Source: Branchiostoma belcheri (lineage: Eukaryota > Chordata > Leptocardii > Amphioxiformes > Branchiostomatidae). From it: a stretch of 64,000 nt of DNA. Positions 12,754-21,700 of the stretch are shown piece after piece. Under the pieces are notes generated by a model. It was not told the DNA's origin, did not search any database, and was given only the letters and a program-made list of their open reading frames with translations. Position 1 is the stretch's first letter, and every line of letters starts with the position of its first letter. The stretch is taken from NCBI RefSeq assembly GCF_001625305.1, contig NW_017804675.1, positions 406,066-470,065 on the forward strand, in the 5' to 3' direction. A program made the translations under genes and the position numbers.

Positions 12754-15700
12754 GTGTGTGTCTCCCTACCACAGCAGTCACCATGGTAACTGCTGTTACA
12801 GTAACAAACACCCCGTGGTGTTGGGTTACATGTACATTATGTAACAAGTGGCAGGACAGGGTTGGAGGGTTCTGAATATGAATTCAATGTGTTTAAATAA
12901 GAATAAACAGAGCAGTAGTTTGTTAGGCTAGACCATTTGAAGGTAAAAACTACATTTTGTATTTGCTTTGCAAATGTTACTTTTCTTGTTGACTGTGATA
13001 TTGTTTTCTCCCCAGTGTCCCGTCCCCAGCCCCTGTCTACTGTGCTGCACCGCGGTACAGAAGCTCGAGTGGTTTCTCATGCCACCATGCTGAACCTGGT
13101 GCTGAACAAGGTAGCTGAGGCGAGAACTCAGCCCTATGAACCAACTACTCCATTCAGGAGAAGGTAAACATAACACGATATAGCTATTTATGTCCTACCT
13201 GGGCCGCGATTACGTTCAATACGGGTGTTCCGACCCGTGTGATAACTAGCGGTACGGCCCGGGGGTTCTTTACGCGTACGGCCCGGGGCTTCCAAATGTT
13301 CCGTGGAACGATTTGAACGCGTTTCGGCCTCACCGCGTGCACCGATTTCGAAATTCGAATACAAAATTCGGACGTTGGAATTGATGTTGTCGCATTTTTT
13401 GGGTTTAGGGACACCAAATCTTCGCTCATTTCGCATTGAAAGGCGCGTTTTCTTGGGTGGGTATGACATAAATAAAATACAACACGGTGTATTCCGCATC
13501 ACCCTCGGTCCCAGCCCTCCCGCGGATCGGATCTCCCTTCGGCCGTCGGGCGATCCGACGCGCGGTCGGGCCAGTACCTCGGACGATACGGAATACCCCG
13601 TGTTGTATTCTATATGTACACATGTACATTGTATAAGGGCCCTGGACAAGTTAGCAGAGGCCAGGATTTTTCTAGATGGGAATCAGAAATGAAAGACAAC
13701 TTGCAGTTTTTCTAGGAACAAAAACTCTGAGCCACAATTGAATAAACATCATAGTTCATACTGAATCTTATGTTGTAATAGTCTAAGAACAAACCTGGCT
13801 GTACATCTCATGAGACAATAATTGCTCTCAGGAAGTTTTTAAAAATGAAACGGGGCTTGGTAGTTAAGTTTATTCATGTACCTCCTATTCCAGACATATC
13901 GGTTCCCCACTGGTGACAGAGAATGAGCCGTTTGTGGGAACTCCAGTCACACCACGAAGTGCACCAAGAGTCAGGTAAACATCTGATGTTTAACCCTCTT
14001 ACTCCTGAGGCACCCCTAAGTACAAAATTTACAGTCATTAGAAGGTAAAGCAGTATGTAGAAGGTTGAATTTTCATGGGAACTCCAGTCACACCACGGAG
14101 TGTGCCCAGAGTCAGGTAACACTGCCGTCATCATCTTTCTCCTTCTTAATGCTTAAGTAGTCCTTTGGCACCAGATCACCTGTACCAGTAATACCTGTAC
14201 CGCTCATTTAATTTTCTTTATCTTGGTTCATATGTGTTGTCAGGTAGAAGTCATTATGATTCAATATGAAGCAGTTTACGACTGTAATTTCCAACACAAG
14301 AATTTGGACTTATTGAAAGTTTTGACTGTAAAACTCCAGTCTTTGTTACCCAATGAGCAATCCACCGCTTCTGTAATGTCATGTTAATGCTGAATGATGG
14401 CACATGTGACTTGGTGAGCAGTGGATAACAGGTTACAAAAAGTCTGTGGTCCCCTGTCTTTGTAGAAGGATGGTTGTAATGCCCTACTGCAGATGGCTTC
14501 TAATTACAATGTACCCACTGGACTCATTTTCTTTCCCTTTTAGTCTATTAAAAAAAATGATGATCCATTTTGTGCCACCCTCCCCACCAGAATGACTACA
14601 TTGTAGTTGACCTGCACCGATCATTTTCTTTCCCTTTTAGTCCATATAAGGCATCAGACACAATTTCAGGGTCAATATCAGACAGATTTCCTCATTCAGA
14701 ATATATTTTATTTTGATGATCCATTTTGCGCCCCCCCCCCATCAGAGAGACGAGTAAGGTGATCTACCCGACCCTGGATGAAATGGTGGCAGAAGCTCAG
14801 GAGGAAACACCTGTCAAACACCTGGTCTCACCTGGCCGACGCCCTCGCACCTCACCTGTAGGACTGCTGGAGAGACTCAGAAGGTACGCTGTAGTTCTAG
14901 GGAATAAGGGGCTTTGATAATAGACATTTTTGATAGATTTGCATCTTCTCACAGTTTGTAAGCTTGCTGTTATTGTGGAGACTTAAAAGGTACAATGTAA
15001 TCATAAGGAACAAGGAATTTTTTCTGAGTTTACATGTAAACTCGAAGTTCATTTGTGTTTGTAGAAGTAAAAAACATCCTAAATGTCCTGTATGTTGTAT
15101 GTAATGTTCTGTCCTATATTCTGTTCTCTAATAAGAATTTTAAGTGAAATGGATCTGTAATGACCAGGACCAAAGTTGAACTGTATTTTTGCCAACACAA
15201 CTGCTATCTACAGCTTCCCCGAAGTCTGAAATTTCTTGTCTTTCCTGCAGACACACGATGAACCTTGGTGCAGACGCCCTTTCCCTGCTGTCCACTCCCC
15301 CTGTAAAGCGTCGCCGGGCCTCCTACACCCAACATCTACCCGAGGCAGCCCCCCAGCGCACCCCTCCCTCCATCCTAAAGGTCCGCAAGGCTGTCAGGAA
15401 GTCTGTTAGCCCTCAGAGGGAGGCCAAATCAAGGCAGGCGACAGGTTAGTGTGTCTTAATACTATCAATGTTAATATGATCAACTAAAAGCTACAAACAA
15501 TAAAGTTGTCTACACGTTTTAAAGAGAGAGAAGAGACCTTGTAGATGTAGTCTTCCATAATGCATTTTGGGCATAAACATGCAATAATGAAATACGTTTT
15601 CATTCCTCCCCTGCAGGTTCTATCTCAGATTTTGCCATGCCCACGCCACCCCGCTACCAGCGCAGAACCATCGGTTTCGCTGAACCTCCCAAAGAGCAGA

Positions 15701-18700
15701 AAGAGACGCCCAGGAAAATCCGGTTTGCTGCCGAAACCCCCGGGCTGCCACCCTCTCCTGACATGTACGATAAATTTCATCTGGTTTCGCACTGGGTCTT
15801 GATTTTAGAGTAGGTTTTGATAGATGCAGTGTGAATTGTGTGTTATGAACATGTAGGCATGGTGGCCTTAAAAAGGTGCACTTAGGTCCACCTGTTCCAC
15901 CATGCCTTCCATGTACATGTTTATTTGGATAATTGTAAATAAATAAATTATACTTGTTATTGTAAATAAATTATATCAACTTGTTATTGTCAAAAGTTTG
16001 AATTGTGTGTTTCTCTTTTGCTACTGCGTCTTTTCTACAGTACAATTACAGATGGTGTCCTGTTTAGATCTTTCAATTTGAGTCTTTTTCCACTTTTGCT
16101 TTACAGAGAAGCCATCTTCTCTCCAAATTGAGCCTCCGTATTCCTCTTCAATAAACTTATTTTAGCTAAAATTAAGTGTACTGAAAAGTGTTTAAATCAA
16201 TGCTTTAGATGTGTTTTTTTTTTCACTTCTGCCTTACAGAGAGAAGTCGTCCCCTCTCCAGTTTGAGCCGCCGTGTTTTGATGAGGAGAGAGAAGCCAGC
16301 CCGGACCGAGCCTCTCTGGAGGCCGTGGCAGAGGATGATGCAGTTGCCATGGAGACCATGGAGGTGGATGATGAGATCACCTTTAACCTCAGCAGGGGAG
16401 ACGGGCTGGCAGAGGATGAGGAGATGGAAGGTTGGTCATGTTTTCTGTTCCAGGAAGAAAAATTTTGAAATTTTCCAGGAAGAAAAATTTTTCCAGGAAC
16501 AGATTCTGAATTTTTCCAGGAAGAAAAATTTTCCAAGAAGAAAAAATATTCCAGGAAAAAAGATTTTCCAGAAAATAAAATTTTCCAGGAAGAAAAAAAT
16601 TTCAAGGACAAAAAATTTCCAGGAAAAAAGATTTTTCATGAAGAAAAACATTCCATGAAGAAAAATTTTCCAGCCTGAGGAGGATAGATTTTCCAAGAAG
16701 AAATGTATTCCAGGAAGAAGGATATTCCAGAAAGAAAAATATTTTAGAAAAGGACCTGTCCAGGACCATTGGTCTCTAATGTACATACATACAGATGCTT
16801 TCAAAAAGCATCAAAGTTACATTTATCTGAAAATTGATGCAAAGTTTTATATTAATCACCAATTTTTAATATCATAAACAGAAGTCATAATGGATTTTTG
16901 ATCTGTTTCATCTCTCTCTCTCTCTCTGTTGCAGACACGCAGGAGTTTGTAGCGAGCGTGCGGCCCTCCCCTCCCAAACCCCCCTCCCCTGTGAGCCAGC
17001 TGTCCCCGGGACTGTACCCAGACCTGCCCGAGCCTGAGCCAACCAAACCTGACCAACCGTCTCCTGTCAGAGCTCAGCAGTACCCGGACCTGTCCCCACA
17101 GTTTCACATGCCTGACAGCGGGGATGGAAACGTGCCTGCAGAAACTGTGTCTGGTAAGCTTCAAACTGCTAGCATTTTTTACTCAAGATGTTAGATATTT
17201 ATGTACCTTTTCTTACCCGTTTTAACACCCAGTTTTTAACCCACCATGAATGCTACCCTAACTTCCTCCCCTTCCCCTTCAAGTCATATTTCTTGCAGTG
17301 TTATGTGTTTGTTTTTAAAGATGTTACTGTCTGTCTGTCTGATAGTGTGGGCACTATTGTGTCAAGTTTTTGTCTCTTACAATATCCTTATATTCATATG
17401 TGTTATGAAATACAAACACATCCCCACTGCTGTCTGCCTTCTAGCTTGGGCACCCTGGGGGTCCTCCCTGTCCAGGGCTTGTGTGTGTGTGTTTGTGTGT
17501 GTGTGTGCCTGTGTGTGTGTGTGTGTGTGTGCATGTGACTGTGTCTGTCTTGTTGCTGTTATGATATACTAACCTCTGTCTGTGTCTGCTAGCCTGGGCA
17601 CCCTGTCTGTATTGTTGTTGTTATGAGATACATTACATGTACTAACACCTCCGCTCCTGTCTGTCTGCTAGCCTGGGCACCCTGGGGGTCCTCCCTGTCC
17701 AGGGCCCCCCTCCAGAGAGGCAGTGCCCCCCTGCCAGCCACTTCTGGTACCTCTTGGATGGAAACAGGAGCTACAGGCACATTAGGTAAAGGATACATGT
17801 ACATTGTACAGCCATGAAAATATTTGGTGTGCCGGTGGCTGGCTTTTTAGTCAATTTTTTTTTGGACAAATTTCTGCCAGAAGGCTAATTGCAAATAACA
17901 CGGACAAAAGAACAGGGTTCAAAATAACTATTAAAATCTACATCAAAAAAGATAACTGTAAGTCTTAAAGGAAGTCTTTTTTGACAAGTATATGGGCATT
18001 GGGTAGATCAACATGTTTAGTTTAACAAAAGCCACCTGCCTCTAAGTTCTGATTTAAAAACAGTTATGAAATTGTTGCTTCTCGCAGTTATAAGATGCAT
18101 CATGTTGATTACATGTATGAAAAAGTTTTTGTGTTCTGTTTTCCACAGATTATCCCTCTCCTCCCAAGCCCATGCGCCTCCTGTTGTCTCCTGCCACCAT
18201 GACCCCACCCGACACTCCGGAGAGCACGTCACGTCTGCCGGCCAAACCCGCCACCGTAGAGCTGGCCTCTCAGCCTGGACATGTTTCTCCTGTAAAAGTG
18301 GAACCAACACCTGAAGGTATGTACAATAATTATGTATTTGAATGTATTGTATATCTGTAATTCGGTTTCTGTAATTATGTTTACTGAAGGAAAAGTATTG
18401 TTTTTGTTCAGTTTCCTCTTCTTATCCAAATGACTATATTCCAATGTATGTCCATCTGTAATTTGGTTTCTGTAATTATGTTTACTGAAGGAAAAGTATT
18501 GTTTTTGTTCAGTTTCCTCTTCTTCTCCAAATGAATAAGTTACCTGAACCAGATGTCTGTCACCGTGGTAACTGGTGTTGGGTTACATCATGTTGCAATT
18601 TTATAGCAGGAGGGATTTAGATTCCAGTCACTATATAATTATAATATGTTTAATGTGTTTGAGTAAGACCAAATGCGAAGGTAAACATTATGCATTTGCT

Positions 18701-21700
18701 TGGCAAATGTTACCTTAAAGTATATTGTAAATGTTGTCATATGTAACTCAATGATTTTTATTCTCCAAGAAATTTGATATTACATTGTTGATTAGCGATA
18801 ATACAGACTTTTTGAGTCTGCCAATTCTAATAAAGTTTCTTTTGTCTGAAGTCTCAGTACCAGAGTCTACAGCTAGTGTTGCTGCCAAGGGAGTGAGGTT
18901 TTCTGCTGAAGAAGAATCAGAAGTACAAGAACCAGCAACCCAGTTGCCATCTGCTGTGGTGATGGAAGAAGCTCCAGGATTGGCTGAAACAGAGGCGACA
19001 CCCACAGAAGCAGCCACCCTATTGGTCGAGTCATCTGCTGGGGTTATGGAAGAAGCTCCAGGATTGGTCGAAACCCAGGCAACAGCTATGGAAGCCGACT
19101 CCACATTGGATGAGCCACCAAAGTCAGTTTCTCCACTAGTAACACAATTGGCCGAAACATCTTCAGTTCTCACAAACATTGCAACATCAGTTGAAGAAGA
19201 AACAAAGCCTTCAAATCTGGCCGAGAGGGTTGTCCAACCTCAAGTAACTTATCAAGCCAGTAGCAAAGAAGTTATTGTGTCGACTGTAGTTGAAACAGAG
19301 CCTAAAGTTGCTACACCGACTGTATCAACTTCAGAACCAACCCAGTCACCACGAAAGCCAAGCCCTGTGAAAGAAGCCGCGCCATTGGCTGAGCCGTCGT
19401 CCTCGGTGGATGATACACCAATGAGAGGGCAGGTTACAGGTGTGGAGCAGTTTAAACGGTCGCTGAGGACCAGAAGCCGGAGTCCGCTCAAGGCCACCAG
19501 AAGGTCAAGTTCAGAGGGCGGACTGGAAACGGAGGGGAGATCTGAAAGGGTAAGGTGTCATGTGCATAAGGCAAGAGAAACAAAACCTGGCACAGTTGTT
19601 GATATTAGGCATTATCATTAAGCAACTGTAGGCTGTGTGGTTGTATATATATTCTTGACATTTGTGTCAGAAAAAATTATAAAACCTCTGTTGTGTTTCT
19701 TAATGTGTTAATTTCTTTTCCATCCACCTAGTAAGTTTTAATCTCTTAGTCTTACCATGCAAAAATGTATTTCAAGCCCAGTCCAGCATTGTTTCGTATG
19801 GATAGGGACCTTCAACCTTATCTTAGTACTTTCAATGTACTACACAGCTCATGTGCACTTTAAATATTAGTGATTTATCATATACCCCGGTCATGAAATA
19901 TCAGCTTGAAAAGCCTGCGGACCAGAGAACTTGTTCATAAGTTGTTGGTTAGCTCTTCACCCAAATTATAAAATTTCATAGCATTTTTATGTTTTCATAA
20001 TGACATCAGAATGTGTGGACTGTCCAACACTGACCCTCTGGACAGGGTCACATGGAGACATGGAGTCCAGTCTAGCCCACTGCTGCCCACCCCTGAGACA
20101 GGGAAGCCGGCAGCAGTATAATCAAAACCCGGATATGTATGTATGTATTTTATGTTTTCATAATTATATATTTCTGTTCCCTCCTCAGAGAGTAACCAGA
20201 GCCTCTTTAGCGACCAACAAGACGTTTACTGAGATCGGTACCCAGTACCCGACCCCGGCCCCGCTGAAGACAGCCGCCGTCTCAGAACTCAGGGCAGCTG
20301 AGGTCAGGGTCAAGTCTGAACCTCAGGAGCTTCCACAGCAGGACAGGAAAGGTTGGAACATTTCGTAGTTTTTTATCCTCTTTGTGTCTTAACCAGCCCC
20401 CTCCCACATACATGTACAAGCTATTATACAATGTATAATACATACTAATGTTGTTAAGCAAAAAGGAAAACTTTTCTAAGGCAAATTTCTTATTGAGAAA
20501 CACATAATAATTTTGAACTGATTATGAAGACCTTAATAATACAATGTATGTTGCTTTCTATAAACAAAAAATAATTGAAGGTTTGACAACAATGTAAGTA
20601 CAATGTATACATGTAGCAACACCAAATAAAACTAGAGCTACATACCATTTTATGTAGTAAGTTTTTGCTCTAATTTGCTTACAGAAGACAGTGAGCAGAC
20701 CCTGAGACTGAGCACGGATTCGGAGCCAGAGGACACCACGACCTTCACCAAGGTCAAGGTCAAACAGGAGGTCCCAGAGCCAGGTGGGTCAAAGTTCAAG
20801 CATAATACTTCAAGGCAAGGTGTAGATGTTGATACGAGAAAGTTGACCATTACTGACTTGTATGGTCACCTACGACCCGTCCACTTGTACCTCAAGATTG
20901 CAGCTTTTTAAAGGCCCGGTCACACTGGCGGAACTTTGCTGGAGCGTTGCTTGAACGGTGAATAAAATTCATCACCGCTCGAAACCGCTCACCACCGCTA
21001 AACAGAAGTTGGCCACCGTTAAAGCAACGCCGTGTACGCCCGGCCACCGCTGACGTTTCTGGAGGGGCCCTCCTACCGCTCCGAAAGTTTTGAGCTGCAC
21101 AAAATATTGCGAGCGGTGAGGAGGGGGAAATTTTCCGCTCCGGCAAAGTTCACCCCCGCTCCACCAACGCCCAGTCAAAGTTTGGCATCGCTAGACGCAA
21201 GTTCGTGGACGCTTGGGTCCGCTAGGCCAACGCAGAAATCTTGAACGCTTGACCACCGCTGCTTCGCCAGCGTTGCCCGGGCGGCGATTAAACGTTGCAC
21301 AAACGTTGCACAAACTTCGCTGGAGCGGTTGCAAGCGTTTTACGAGCGGACACGGGGTTGCTGGAACGGTGTCAGGCGTTGAAGCAGCGATCCATGTCGG
21401 CAATGAACTTTGGTTTGGCGTTGGTATAGAGGTGTCGGAGCGGGACCAGAATTTGGCTATAAGTACGGTGAGAAATGGACCAGGTGCTCATTTGGAATCG
21501 AGCTGCCGTTGAGTTCAGGCCTCATCTTTATCGAATTTGCTCGAAGTTACAGTAAAGCTGTATCACCCTGGATGCCGAGAGACTTGCTATGAATGGTGCA
21601 CTAGTGTGCAATTATTTTTGGGCCACACGTAAAATGTTCAAAGAAGGGTCACACGGACAATCACTTTATTGGGGTCACAGGGGAACTTTGCAATCTGCAA

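Noticed and set aside
13188..13692. Overlapping open frames of 130-150 codons on both strands
   Set aside because: They arise from a GC-rich fold-back element inside an AHCTF1 intron and show no recognisable domain.
17672..17785. Reading this exon in the frame giving SLGTLGVLPVQG...HFWYLLDGNRSYRH
   Set aside because: It looks protein-like, but it conflicts with the phase of both neighbouring AHCTF1 exons, which agree on the other frame.
20892..21600. Several open frames of 60-100 codons
   Set aside because: They lie inside the TIR element, are composed of its repeated ACCGCT words and have no transposase motifs.
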